Assembly (NCBI RefSeq): GCF_011174775.1
Contig: NZ_JAANHS010000015.1
Coordinates: forward strand, 1 to 60,686
Direction: 5' to 3'
Source: Rhodobacter calidifons
GTDB lineage: Bacteria; Pseudomonadota; Alphaproteobacteria; Rhodobacterales; Rhodobacteraceae
Length of the DNA: 60,686 nucleotides
A program made the translations under genes and the position numbers. The notes under the pieces are model-generated. The model made no database searches and had not been told where the DNA came from. It saw only the letters and a program-made list of their open reading frames with translations. Numbering within the stretch: position 1 is the first letter of the stretch; each line of letters begins with the position of its first letter. This document shows, in pieces, positions 1 to 8,046 of this stretch.

Positions 1-45
1 GCCGCGCGGTCACGGCGGCAGGCTGAACCTTCCCACAGCAGCCAA

Positions 46-73
46 AGGCCCGGCAGAGCAATCCGCCGGGCCT
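46..73 (-). terminator. Rho-independent-like hairpin after carbonic anhydrase
   Basis: Perfect 9-bp inverted repeat (AGGCCCGGC at 46-54, GCCGGGCCT at 65-73) with a 10-base loop. It lies 8 bases past the stop codon of the minus-strand carbonic anhydrase gene and is followed on that strand by only a short T run (TTTGG). It could also serve a gene entering from the left of the window. Confidence 0.5.
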
Positions 74-81
74 GTTGTGGT

Positions 82-729
82 TCAGACCGGGTGGAACAGG
101 CCCCGCGCGGGGTCGTAGGTTTCCAGCAAGCCTTCTCCGGTGTCGCTCCAGAGCCCGTGCAGGGTCAGGCGGTCAGCCTCGACCGCGGTTCGCACGAAGG
201 GGAAGGTCAGGAGGTTCTCGAGACTGGTCAGGACCGCCTGCATTTCCAGCGCCCGCAGGATCTCGCCATCCGGCAGATGCGCGACCTTCTGAAAGCCCGG
301 ACGCAGGATGTCCATCCACCGGCCGACGAAACTGGTCTTCTCGTCAAGCTCGGGCGCGAGGCCGCGGCACATGTCGTGGCAGCCCTTGACGCCGCCACAG
401 CTGGAATGTCCGAGCACCACGATATGCGCAACGCCCAGCGAGGTGACGGCATATTCAACCGCCGCGGAGGTCCCGTGGTATCCGCCGTCCGGATTGTAGG
501 GCGGCACCAGATTGGCGATGTTGCGGTGGATGAAGAACTCGCCCTCGTCCGCGCCGAAGATCGAGGTGACATGGACACGGCTGTCGCAGCAGGAGATCAC
601 CATTGCGCGGGGGTGCTGGCCGCTTTCGGCGAGGCGGCGGTACCAGGCGCGGTTTTCCTGATAGGTCGTCGCGCGCCAGCCGTGGAATCGCTGGACCAGA
701 TAGCTGGGAAGCGGGCGGATCGGTGTCAT
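82..729 (-). CDS. beta-class carbonic anhydrase
   Basis: Reversible hydration of CO2 to bicarbonate, expected in the cytoplasm. The 215-aa product carries the beta-class signature: CCDSRV (first zinc Cys plus the Asp-Arg dyad) near residue 46, and HSSCGG (zinc His and Cys) near residue 108, the usual spacing. The ATG at 729 is preferred: it gives an N-terminus (MTPIRPLPSYLV) like other members, while the 38 codons upstream read as low-complexity non-coding sequence. The length is normal for the proteobacterial clade. It is transcribed alone, divergent from the gene at 880, with a hairpin terminator just downstream. The family call is secure; the physiological role (bicarbonate supply for carboxylases) is inferred. 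Confidence 0.93.
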   Translation of the reverse strand: MTPIRPLPSYLVQRFHGWRATTYQENRAWYRRLAESGQHPRAMVISCCDSRVHVTSIFGADEGEFFIHRNIANLVPPYNPDGGYHGTSAAVEYAVTSLGVAHIVVLGHSSCGGVKGCHDMCRGLAPELDEKTSFVGRWMDILRPGFQKVAHLPDGEILRALEMQAVLTSLENLLTFPFVRTAVEADRLTLHGLWSDTGEGLLETYDPARGLFHPV

Positions 730-879
730 GCGCAGGCATCCTTGGTGCTGGCCCCTGCCTATGCTGCATTTGCGGAAAATTCGAGAGGCAAAATCCGGCC
801 CCCTGCGGGCGCGGACAACCAATTCTTCAGCATGCTGGCCCATGGTGGACCCGGGTGTGATGAAACTTGGGTGTTTGTG

Positions 880-1260
880 ATGGGAGAGATTGCCACTCTC
901 AGACCACGCGAGGTCGTGTGTCAGGACGTCGAGGCGATCGCGGTGATCTACCGCAATCTCGGTGCGCCGGTGGCCGAGCAGATGGTGACAAGGGCCTTGG
1001 GGGAACTGGCGCTTACCATGGCCGGCATTGCCGAGAAGGTCCGCTCGCAGGAACTGCGAGATCTTGCGCGCCAGCTTGGCCGGCTGGCCCGGCTGGCCGG
1101 CGACCTGGGTTTGTCCAGTCTCGCCACGGTGGCCACGGATGCACGGACCTGTCTCGAACGCGCCGACAGCACGGCCTTCTCGGCGGTCTGGGCGCGCCTG
1201 ATGCGGGTTGCGGAACGGTCGCTGGTGATCGAAGCGGGGCTTGCCGACCAGTCAAGCTGA
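880..1260 (+). CDS. conserved hypothetical helical protein, possibly Hpt-like
   Basis: A 126-aa, mostly alpha-helical protein that I cannot place firmly. It has no signal peptide or membrane segment. The pattern of repeated amphipathic helices with Ala/Leu-rich heptads (for example the stretch around ELRDLARQLGRLARLAG) resembles histidine-phosphotransfer or four-helix proteins, but no clear phospho-acceptor His motif is present. The ATG at 880 is used; a GTG at 871 in the same frame is an alternative. It is divergent from carbonic anhydrase and followed by a 295-bp gap before the aminopeptidase, so it is probably monocistronic. The call rests on a sustained reading frame with coding-like composition. 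Confidence 0.5.
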   Translation: MGEIATLRPREVVCQDVEAIAVIYRNLGAPVAEQMVTRALGELALTMAGIAEKVRSQELRDLARQLGRLARLAGDLGLSSLATVATDARTCLERADSTAFSAVWARLMRVAERSLVIEAGLADQSS

Positions 1261-1555
1261 AGGGTTCCGGCCAGATTTTCGGGGGTGATCCCGAGGGCAG
1301 CCAGGCATCGCGCAGTCGGGCGGGCGTCTGCGGTCGCGGACGAGTCGTGCAAGGTCAGGTTGTGCGCCGCTCTGAGCGTACAATCGGACCAGCAAGAGTC
1401 ACGATTTCGCCGATGCGACAGTGTGGCACCCACCGCCGGGATTGATGGAGAATCGTCGGCAATTCGGCGCAATCCTCTGAAAACGCTTGCCTTCTGGCTC
1501 CGATGCGGGACATCTGAAGGGATTGTGCCGACCATCGACCGGGAACAACGCTCGC
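1261..1555. other. intergenic region, nothing recognised
   Basis: About 295 bases between the 126-aa hypothetical gene and the aminopeptidase. I see no tRNA-like fold, no strong terminator and no convincing small gene. Open frames here on both strands have arginine-rich, shadow-like composition. Confidence 0.4.
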
Positions 1556-2944
1556 GTGACCTTCGCCTTTGCCGATCCTTCCGCCGCCGCAAGGCCGCTT
1601 TACGTCCTGCGCCCCGACGAGGTGAGCGGCTTTCTGGCCGGTCCCGGCGCGGCCTGGGCGGGATGGCTGAGGGCGATCGGGTTCGAGGCGGGCCTGGGCG
1701 AGCTGCGCCTTCTGCCCGAGGCAGGGGGGGGCATCGCTGGAGCGGTAGCGGGATACGGCACGGCCCTTGCGCGGCGCAGGCTGCGGTTCGGGCTGGCCAA
1801 GGCGGTTGCAGCCCTGCCCGCAGGCGACTGGCGGCTGGAGGGCGTGCTGGACCGGGCAGAGGCGACCGAGGCCGCGCTGGCCTGGCTTCTGTCGGGCTAC
1901 CGCTTCGACCGCTATCGCCCGGGCCGCAAGCCTGCCGCCCCGCCGCTTCTGGTCTGCCCGCAGGGTCTGGACCCTGCTCGGCTTCTGGCCATGGCGGAAG
2001 GCGAGGCCCTGACCCGCGACCTGATCAACACGCCGGCCGAGGACATGGGCCCGGCTGAACTGGAGGCCGCGATGGCGGCGCTGGCTGCGCGATACGGCGC
2101 CACGTTCCAGGCGATCCGGGGCGAGGAGCTTCTGGCGCGGAACTTCCCGATGATCCATGCGGTCGGTCGCGCCAGCCCGCGCGCGCCGCGGCTTCTGGAC
2201 CTGCGCTGGGGCGAAACGGGGCCGAAGCTGACGCTGGTGGGCAAGGGCGTCTGCTTCGACACCGGCGGGCTGAACCTCAAGCCGTCCTCGGGCATGAACC
2301 TGATGAAGAAGGACATGGGCGGCGCCGCGACGGTGCTGGGCCTGGCGCGGATGGTCATGGCGCTGAACCTGCCGCTTCGCCTGCGGGTGCTGGTTCCGGC
2401 GGTCGAGAACCTGGTCGCGGGCAATGCGATCAAGCCGAAGGACATCCTGACCAGCCGCAAGGGCCTGACAGTCGAAGTGAACGACACCGATGCCGAAGGG
2501 CGGCTGGTGCTGGCCGATGCCCTGGCCTATGCCTGCGAGGACGGCCCGGACCTGCTGGTCAGCATGGCCACCCTCACGGGTGCGGCGCGGGTGGCGGTGG
2601 GACCGGACCTCGCGCCCTATTACACCGACGATCCCGAATTGTCCGCGGCGCTGGAGGCCGGTGCGAAAGCCGGGTTCGATCCGGTCTGGCGGCTGCCGTT
2701 CCATGATCCCTATGACAGCGTGATCGAGCCGGGGATTGCCGATCTGGACAATGCCCCGGGCTACGGGTTCGCCGGGTCGATCACGGCGGCCCTGTTCCTG
2801 CGCCGCTTCGTCGAGGGGCCGCGCTATCTGCATTTCGACATCTACGGGCACACGCCCAGAGACCAGCCGGCGCGGCCCAAGGGGGGCGTCGGCCAAGGCG
2901 CGCGTGCCTTGCTTGAAGGACTTTCGGAAATGTTGAAACTCTGA
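1556..2944 (+). CDS. leucyl aminopeptidase family protein (peptidase M17)
   Basis: Zinc/manganese exopeptidase releasing N-terminal residues from peptides in the cytoplasm. The 462-aa product has the M17 active-site blocks: GKGVCFDTGGLNLKP followed by MKKDMGGAA (metal-binding Lys and Asp), and NDTDAEGRLVLADAL (the NTDAEGRL signature with Asp substituting in the first position) around residue 310. The start is taken as GTG 1556 (VTFAFADPSAAARPLYVL), because upstream sequence to 1487 does not look coding and family members begin close to this motif. The NlpC/P60 gene follows after 72 bases on the same strand, a pairing common in Rhodobacterales and suggesting joint peptide or murein-peptide turnover. 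Subfamily (PepA versus PepB) is not resolved. Confidence 0.92.
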   Translation: MTFAFADPSAAARPLYVLRPDEVSGFLAGPGAAWAGWLRAIGFEAGLGELRLLPEAGGGIAGAVAGYGTALARRRLRFGLAKAVAALPAGDWRLEGVLDRAEATEAALAWLLSGYRFDRYRPGRKPAAPPLLVCPQGLDPARLLAMAEGEALTRDLINTPAEDMGPAELEAAMAALAARYGATFQAIRGEELLARNFPMIHAVGRASPRAPRLLDLRWGETGPKLTLVGKGVCFDTGGLNLKPSSGMNLMKKDMGGAATVLGLARMVMALNLPLRLRVLVPAVENLVAGNAIKPKDILTSRKGLTVEVNDTDAEGRLVLADALAYACEDGPDLLVSMATLTGAARVAVGPDLAPYYTDDPELSAALEAGAKAGFDPVWRLPFHDPYDSVIEPGIADLDNAPGYGFAGSITAALFLRRFVEGPRYLHFDIYGHTPRDQPARPKGGVGQGARALLEGLSEMLKL

Positions 2945-3016
2945 CGGACAAAGGGTTTGGGCAGACCGGCCTGCGGGCGTGGGCAGGCAGTGACAGGACG
3001 AGTGGAGGAGATCGCA

Positions 3017-3832
3017 ATGGACCGCAGGCTGACGCCCTTTTCCGGCAGGGTCGCGCATGTGTCGCTGTCCGGTCAGGTGAACGCGCCTCTGACCGAAGGC
3101 TTGCAGGCGCAGGTCATCGTGCCGGTGGCCAATCTCTGCGAAAGCCCGGGCGGGGCCCGGGACCGCCAGCTTCTTCTGGGCGAATCCGTGACGGTGATCG
3201 ACCGCGACGCGGGCCATGTGTTCGTGATATCGGCCAAGGACGGCTATTGCGGCTGGATGAAGGAAAGCGATCTCGGCCAGGGTCCGGCGCCGACGCATTG
3301 GGTCGCCTCCCCCGGCACGCATCTCTACTCAGAGCCGCAGGTCCAGGCCCCCGAACGCATGGCGCTGAGCCTGGGGTCGCGGCTGGCCGTCGTCGGTTCC
3401 TGGGGCGCATGGGCGAACACGCCGCACGGCTTTGTTCCGCTGCGCCACCTGCGGGCCCTGGGCGACTGGGCCAGCGACCCGGTGGCCGTGGCGGAAAGCC
3501 TGCTGGGGACGCCTTATCTCTGGGGCGGCAACTCGCGCTTCGGGCTGGACTGTTCCGGTCTGGTGCAGCTGGCGCTGCATTCCTGCGGACTGCCCTGTCC
3601 CGGCGACAGCGACATGCAGATGTCGCTGGGCCGCCAACTGGCCCCGAACGAGCCGATGAAGCGCGGCGACCTGATCTTCTGGAAGGGCCATGTCGCGATG
3701 GTCGTCGACCGCGACCGGGTGATCCACGCCAATGGCCACACGATGTCGGTGTCCTATGAGGGCTTGAAGGACGCTGTGGCGCGGATCTCGGCAGGCGGCG
3801 GCGGGCTGGTGCAGACCCGGCAGCGGCTTTAG
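3017..3832 (+). CDS. NlpC/P60 family cysteine endopeptidase with SH3-like N-terminus
   Basis: Likely gamma-D-glutamyl-diaminopimelate type peptidase acting on murein peptides. The 271-aa protein has two SH3b-like beta-rich segments in residues 1-150, then the catalytic domain: NSRFGLDCSGLVQLAL holds the nucleophile Cys (about residue 180), and GHVAMVVDRDRVIHANGH holds the conserved His. No signal peptide is evident, as in many alphaproteobacterial homologues that recycle peptides. The ATG at 3017 has a strong GGAGGAG ribosome binding site 6 bases upstream, which decides it over upstream in-frame codons. It probably forms an operon with the M17 aminopeptidase. Confidence 0.9.
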   Translation: MDRRLTPFSGRVAHVSLSGQVNAPLTEGLQAQVIVPVANLCESPGGARDRQLLLGESVTVIDRDAGHVFVISAKDGYCGWMKESDLGQGPAPTHWVASPGTHLYSEPQVQAPERMALSLGSRLAVVGSWGAWANTPHGFVPLRHLRALGDWASDPVAVAESLLGTPYLWGGNSRFGLDCSGLVQLALHSCGLPCPGDSDMQMSLGRQLAPNEPMKRGDLIFWKGHVAMVVDRDRVIHANGHTMSVSYEGLKDAVARISAGGGGLVQTRQRL

Positions 3833-3944
3833 GCCGAAGGATCGGTCGATGCCTGCCCGACACCCGGCGCGCGCCACCGAGGAGGCGACCCCGTCGCAAG
3901 ATGATGGGCAGTTTCGGAGAGGGGCGGTTTCGAAGCCGGCCGTG

Positions 3945-4289
3945 TCAGACCGGGCCGATCAGCCGGCGCTCCAGCACCTTCAGCACCTGGTCAAGGTCAT
4001 GGCCCCGGCGCAGCACGCGCCCGTCCATCCCGACCACGGCATAAAGCCCCTGACGGTGCCGCAGCCGGGGACGTTTCTCGATGCGATAGAGCGGCGTTTC
4101 CGATGTCCGGCGGAACACGGCAAAGACGGCAAGATCACGCATCGCGGCAATCGCGTAGTCGCGCCATTCGCCCGCAGCGACCATGCGGCCATAGACCCGC
4201 AGGATCTGGCCCAGCTCCTTCCGGTCGAAACGGACCTCATCGCTGATGCGGTCGCTGTGCGGAAACGGGATCGGCGCCTCGGCGTTCAT
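3945..4289 (-). CDS. DUF2794 domain-containing protein
   Basis: A 114-aa cytoplasmic protein matching the DUF2794 family found widely in alphaproteobacteria, recognised from the FDRKELGQILRVYGRMVAAGEWRDYAI block and the later LYRIEKRPRLRHRQG segment. The function is unknown. The ATG at 4289 (MNAEAPIPF) is chosen; a TTG two codons upstream is less likely. It is convergent with the NlpC gene and downstream of the asparaginase gene on the same strand (43-bp gap), so it may be cotranscribed with it. There are no membrane segments or cysteine motifs. Confidence 0.82.
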   Translation of the reverse strand: MNAEAPIPFPHSDRISDEVRFDRKELGQILRVYGRMVAAGEWRDYAIAAMRDLAVFAVFRRTSETPLYRIEKRPRLRHRQGLYAVVGMDGRVLRRGHDLDQVLKVLERRLIGPV

Positions 4290-4332
4290 CGCCAAAGCTT
4301 ACCCGCTTTGATCGCCAAATCAACCTGCCAGA

Positions 4333-5340
4333 TCAGGCGGCAAATCCGTCCGCGATGCGTAAGGCCCCGGTTTCAAGGCCCCGCCAGTTGCGCTGGATCC
4401 CCGCCATCCGCCTGACCGCCGCCGGATGCGCCGGGTCCAGCACCCCGACCCTGGCAAGCAGCGCCGCGATCGCGGCCTCTGCCGCGCGGTAGCCGCCGTC
4501 CACGACCTTCAGCGCTATGCCAAGGCCCTTTTCCGGCACGATGCCGACATAGACCGCCTCGGCCCCTCCCTTGATCGCCACCTTGCCGCCCATGGCGCGC
4601 ATCAGCTCGGTGCAGGTCTCGCCCTCGCCCGCCACAAGGTGCGGATGCGCGGCCATCGCCCGGGTCAGGCGGTGCATCGCGTCCTCGCGCGCGCCGCGGC
4701 CTTCGCGGGCGACCGCATATGTCGCCATGGCCTTGGCCAGGCCGGTCACACTCATCGCGAAGTTCGGGGCCGAGCAGCCATCGACGCCCCAGCCCGCGAC
4801 CGTCTCTCCGGTCACTTCTTCGGTGGCGGCGCGGATGGCCCTTTGCAGCGGATGGTCGATTTCCACATATTCCGGTCCGGCCTTCAGATGCTGGGTCACC
4901 GTGAGGAAGCCCGAATGCTTGCCCGAGCAGTTGTTGTGCAGCTGGCAGGGCTTTTCATGGGCCTCGACAAGCCGGTCGCGTTCCGCCCTGTCCCCCGGCT
5001 CATGCGCACCGCAACGCAGGTCGGTTTCTGCCAGACCCAGATCGGCCAGCCAGCGCCCGGCCAGATCGACATGGACCCGCGCGCCCCGGTGGCTGGCGCA
5101 GGCCAGTGCCAGATGCCGGTCAGACAGGCCACGCGCGTCGGCGGCGCCCGTCTCGATCAGCGGCAGGGCCTGGATCATCTTGGCCGACGACCGCGGGAAG
5201 ATCACCGCCTCAGGGTTGCCCCAGGCCGCGACGATCCCCTTGGCATCGCAGATCACCGCATGGCCCTGATGCACACATTCCAGAAGCCCCCCGCGCCAGA
5301 CCTCCAGCATCGGAACCGCGCCGTCGCTGACCTTTGCCAT
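4333..5340 (-). CDS. asparaginase (Asparaginase_II family)
   Basis: Predicted L-asparaginase of the family distinct from the E. coli AnsA/B type, described first in Rhizobium. The 335-aa protein has the family landmarks LACASHRGARVHVDLAGRW, NNCSGKHSGFL (conserved Ser-Gly-Lys-His core near residue 140) and VDGCSAPNFAMS. It would hydrolyse asparagine to aspartate and ammonia in the cytoplasm. The ATG at 5340 is preceded by a GGAGGA ribosome binding site. It is divergent from the IalB-like gene. The family call is secure; substrate specificity is inferred. Confidence 0.9.
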   Translation of the reverse strand: MAKVSDGAVPMLEVWRGGLLECVHQGHAVICDAKGIVAAWGNPEAVIFPRSSAKMIQALPLIETGAADARGLSDRHLALACASHRGARVHVDLAGRWLADLGLAETDLRCGAHEPGDRAERDRLVEAHEKPCQLHNNCSGKHSGFLTVTQHLKAGPEYVEIDHPLQRAIRAATEEVTGETVAGWGVDGCSAPNFAMSVTGLAKAMATYAVAREGRGAREDAMHRLTRAMAAHPHLVAGEGETCTELMRAMGGKVAIKGGAEAVYVGIVPEKGLGIALKVVDGGYRAAEAAIAALLARVGVLDPAHPAAVRRMAGIQRNWRGLETGALRIADGFAA

Positions 5341-5399
5341 TGATCCTCCGTCACATATGCGCGAATTGTCGCCCAGAGGGCTTTCGTCGCCTGGCGCTT

Positions 5400-5428
5400 T
5401 TGATTATGGCTGGAATATTGGGTAGAAC
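5400..5428 (+). promoter_or_regulatory. candidate sigma-70 promoter for the IalB-like gene
   Basis: TTGATT (5400-5405), 17-base spacer, TAGAAC (5423-5428) in the region between the divergent asparaginase and IalB-like genes. It would leave a 5' leader of about 75 bases. The match is moderate. Confidence 0.3.
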
Positions 5429-5507
5429 GACGCCGCGCCAGCCTAAAAGGCCAACAGGTCAGGACAGAACGGCGCGGCACGAAGACAGCTTGGAGGCTGC
5501 GTCAACG

Positions 5508-6026
5508 ATGACATTCCTTTTCGGTCGCACGCTGGCGGTTGCCGCGATCACGCTCGCCGGGGTTGCCGCCCAGGCCCAGGAATCGACCAATCGCGTCGCC
5601 ACGATGACGGACTGGAACGTCTTCACTGAGGAAAACCCGAAGGAATGCTGGGGCGTTTCGAAGCCGAAAGAGACCGTGAACACCCGTGACGGCCAGCCGG
5701 TCAGCGTCCGGCGCGGCGACATCCTTCTGTTCGTGACCTTCCGTCCCGGCAAGCCGGGCGAGATCAGCTTTACCGGCGGCTATCCCTTTGCCAGCGGCTC
5801 GACGGTCGATGTTGCGATCGACGGCGTGTCCTATCAGCTGTTCACCGATGGCGAATGGGCCTGGCCGGGCAGCGCCGAAGAAGACGCCAAGCTGCTGGCA
5901 GCGATGAAGAAGGGTACGACGGCGGTGCTGACCGCGCGGTCGGGCAAGGGCACGCAGACGAAGGACACATTCTCGTTGCGCGGCTTCACCGCAGCGATGA
6001 CCGACGCCGAGACCCGCTGCAAGTAA
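5508..6026 (+). CDS. invasion-associated locus B (IalB) family secreted protein
   Basis: A 172-aa periplasmic/exported protein. Residues 1-22 form a signal peptide (MTFLFGRTLAVAAITLAGVAAQAQ with an AQA-type cleavage site; positions 5508-5579). The mature part has the IalB pattern: TDWNVF near the start, a Cys in the PKECWGVS segment, the RRGDILLFVTFRPG and GEISFTGGYPF blocks, and a terminal Cys in DAETRCK. IalB was named for Bartonella erythrocyte entry, but most family members sit in free-living alphaproteobacteria and have no established role. The ATG at 5508 is set by the signal peptide. A strong terminator follows. Confidence 0.85.
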   Translation: MTFLFGRTLAVAAITLAGVAAQAQESTNRVATMTDWNVFTEENPKECWGVSKPKETVNTRDGQPVSVRRGDILLFVTFRPGKPGEISFTGGYPFASGSTVDVAIDGVSYQLFTDGEWAWPGSAEEDAKLLAAMKKGTTAVLTARSGKGTQTKDTFSLRGFTAAMTDAETRCK

Positions 6027-6046
6027 GCCTTGCCGCATGAGCCAGG

Positions 6047-6071
6047 GCGCCCCCGCTGCGGGGCGCTTTTC
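6047..6071 (+). terminator. intrinsic terminator after the IalB-like gene
   Basis: Seven-bp GC stem GCGCCCC (6047-6053) and GGGGCGC (6060-6066) with a 6-base loop, followed immediately by TTTTCTTTT. A textbook rho-independent terminator 20 bases past the stop codon. Confidence 0.9.
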
Positions 6072-6145
6072 TTTTGTCTGGCCCTGCCCTATATGCGCGC
6101 CACACCAGATCGCCTGTGACAAGGCCCCGTGAAAGGATCTGCCAG

Positions 6146-7321
6146 ATGACCACCCCCATCAGCCCCGACGTGCTGACGATCCCGCGCAAGCTGCCCGCGA
6201 CGGGCAAGACGAACATCGTCGGTCTGACCCGCCCGGCCCTGCGCGAGGCGCTGATCGCAGCCGGAACGCCGGAAAAACAGGCCAGGATGCGCGTGGGGCA
6301 GGTCTGGCAATGGGTCTATCACTGGGGCGTCCGCGATTTCGCGCGTATGACCAACCTTGCCAAGGACTACCGCGCGCTTCTGGCCGACAACTTCACCATC
6401 GAGACCCCCGAGGTCGTTACGCGACAGATCTCCGAGGACGGCACGCGTAAGTATCTGGTCCGCATCGCCGGCGGGCATGAGGTCGAGGTGGTCTATATCC
6501 CCGAAACCGACCGGGGGACCTTGTGCATTTCCTCGCAGGTGGGTTGCACGCTGACCTGTTCCTTCTGCCACACCGGCACGCAGAAGCTGGTGCGCAACCT
6601 GACTTCGGCGGAGATCGTCGGCCAGGTGATGATGGCGCGCGACGATCTGGACGAATGGCCGGTGCCGGGCGCTCCGAAGGAGGAAGTGCGGCTGATCTCG
6701 AACATCGTGCTGATGGGAATGGGCGAGCCCTTGTACAACTTCGAGAACGTCCGCGACGCGATGCAGATCGTGATGGACGGCGAAGGCATCGCCCTTGGCC
6801 GCCGCCGGATCACCCTGTCCACGTCGGGGGTCGTCCCGGAAATCGCCCGCACCGCCACGGAAATCGGCTGTCAGCTGGCGATTAGCTTCCACGCGACGAC
6901 GGATGAGGTCAGGGACGTCCTGGTCCCGATCAACAAGCGCTGGAACATCGCGACCCTGTTGGAGGCGCTGAAGGCCTATCCGAAGTTGTCGAACTCGGAA
7001 CGGATCACCTTCGAATATGTGATGCTCGATGGCGTCAACGACAGCAGGGAGGACGCCCACCGGCTGGTGAAACTCCTGGAAGGCATCCCGGCCAAGGTGA
7101 ACCTGATTCCGTTCAACGAATGGCCCGGCGCACCTTACAAGCGGTCCTCGGGCAACCGGATCCATGCCTTTGCCGACATCATCTACAAGGCCGGTTACGC
7201 CTCGCCGATCCGCACCCCGCGGGGCGAGGACATCATGGCCGCCTGCGGCCAGCTGAAATCGGCCACCGAACGGGCGCGGAAGTCGAAGGCGCAGATCGCG
7301 GCCGAAGCCGGTCTTGGCTGA
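6146..7321 (+). CDS. rlmN: 23S rRNA (adenine(2503)-C(2))-methyltransferase RlmN
   Basis: Radical SAM dual-specificity RNA methyltransferase that methylates A2503 of 23S rRNA (and A37 of some tRNAs). The 391-aa protein has the radical SAM cluster motif [11 protein letters not shown] (CxxxCxxC) near residue 137, the [12 protein letters not shown] motif, [14 protein letters not shown], and a late Cys in the IMAACGQL segment as the second catalytic cysteine. The ATG at 6146 ([13 protein letters not shown]) is preferred to a non-ATG start at 6074, which would lie almost on the upstream terminator. The length is typical. Its TGA at 7319 is followed in the same frame by the DUF6173-like reading frame. 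Confidence 0.96.
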   Translation: MTTPISPDVLTIPRKLPATGKTNIVGLTRPALREALIAAGTPEKQARMRVGQVWQWVYHWGVRDFARMTNLAKDYRALLADNFTIETPEVVTRQISEDGTRKYLVRIAGGHEVEVVYIPETDRGTLCISSQVGCTLTCSFCHTGTQKLVRNLTSAEIVGQVMMARDDLDEWPVPGAPKEEVRLISNIVLMGMGEPLYNFENVRDAMQIVMDGEGIALGRRRITLSTSGVVPEIARTATEIGCQLAISFHATTDEVRDVLVPINKRWNIATLLEALKAYPKLSNSERITFEYVMLDGVNDSREDAHRLVKLLEGIPAKVNLIPFNEWPGAPYKRSSGNRIHAFADIIYKAGYASPIRTPRGEDIMAACGQLKSATERARKSKAQIAAEAGLG

Positions 7322-7453
7322 CCGACGGCGGCGCGCCGGAACCCGCTATCTCCAGCGGATCCGCCCGTCAGCCCGGCCCGTTCGGCCCATGACCGGCTTG
7401 TCGCCTACATCCGCAGTTTCGAGGCGGCGCTGGATGCGCAACACGAAATCGCG

Positions 7454-7714
7454 ATGGGCTTTGCCTCGGACGCATCGGGCGTGCTGCGGATCGAGGGTCT
7501 GGGCTATATGGATCCCGACATCGTCACCTTCTACGGTCGCGACGAGTTCGGCGCCAGGACCCAGTTGATTCAGCATGTGACGCAGCTGTCGGTGATGCTG
7601 CGGGCCATGCCGCGGCAGGCCACCACCGAACCGCCGCGCCGCATCGGGTTCCAGCCGCACGCGGGCTGGGTCGGGGGCGAGGCCGGCGACGGCTCGGCCG
7701 GCTGGTCCGGGTGA
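7454..7714 (+). CDS. DUF6173-like protein, N-terminus uncertain
   Basis: The 86-aa product from the only in-frame ATG contains a conserved-looking core (VLRIEGLGYMDPDIVTFYG and TQLIQHVTQLSVMLRAMP) that I associate with the Rhodobacterales DUF6173 family. Function unknown. The likely conserved region begins earlier: codons 7388-7453 read RSAHDRLVAYIRSFEAALDAQ, matching the expected amphipathic N-terminal helix. No ATG, GTG or TTG occurs in this frame between the rlmN stop (7319) and 7454. The gene may therefore use a non-canonical start, arise by readthrough of the rlmN TGA (same frame), or carry a frameshift or sequencing error. Confidence 0.55.
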   Translation: MGFASDASGVLRIEGLGYMDPDIVTFYGRDEFGARTQLIQHVTQLSVMLRAMPRQATTEPPRRIGFQPHAGWVGGEAGDGSAGWSG

Positions 7715-7755
7715 GGGCCCGGCGCGGGCCACTTCCTTTCGCGCCGGTCGTCTCC

Positions 7756-7782
7756 GACGAGAAGCCGAAGGCGCACGAGGAG
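7756..7782 (+). repeat. 27-bp interspersed repeat, copy 1
   Basis: A 27-bp sequence beginning GACGAGAAGCCGAAGG recurs inverted at 34096-34122 (one difference) and, more diverged, at 42098-42124. All three lie between genes. Its centre GCCGAAGGC can form a small hairpin. Confidence 0.6.
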
Positions 7783-7882
7783 GCTGCGCGCAACCGGGTC
7801 CACCAATGCCAGCCGACCCCGTGACAGGTCGCCGCGAATCCGCTATCAGGCATCCAGACCGGAACAATCAAGGGAGCCGACC

Positions 7883-8032
7883 ATGGCCGACCAGCACCAC
7901 TCCGACCACGTTCACGGCTCGATGGACATCCGCGCGCATGAAAGGACCTTCGCGGGTTTCGTCCGCATGACGGTCTGGGTGACCTGCATCGTCATCGGCA
8001 TCCTGATCTTCATGGCGCTGGCGAACTCCTGA
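7883..8032 (+). CDS. aa3-type cytochrome c oxidase subunit IV
   Basis: A 49-aa single-pass membrane protein: a His-rich cytoplasmic N-terminus (MADQHHSDHVHGSMDIRAHE), then one transmembrane helix (about residues 26-47). This matches the bacterial subunit IV of aa3 cytochrome oxidase described in Paracoccus and Rhodobacter, including the MDIRAHERTF...F motif before the helix. It associates with subunits I and III and is not needed for catalysis. AGGGAG at 7871-7876 serves as ribosome binding site for the ATG at 7883. The large oxidase subunits are not in this window. Confidence 0.88.
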   Translation: MADQHHSDHVHGSMDIRAHERTFAGFVRMTVWVTCIVIGILIFMALANS

Positions 8033-8046
8033 TCGCGGCCGAGGTC

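Noticed and set aside
1355-3322. A 655-codon minus-strand frame across the aminopeptidase region
   Set aside because: Shadow of the M17 aminopeptidase; His/Arg/Gln-rich composition and no domain.
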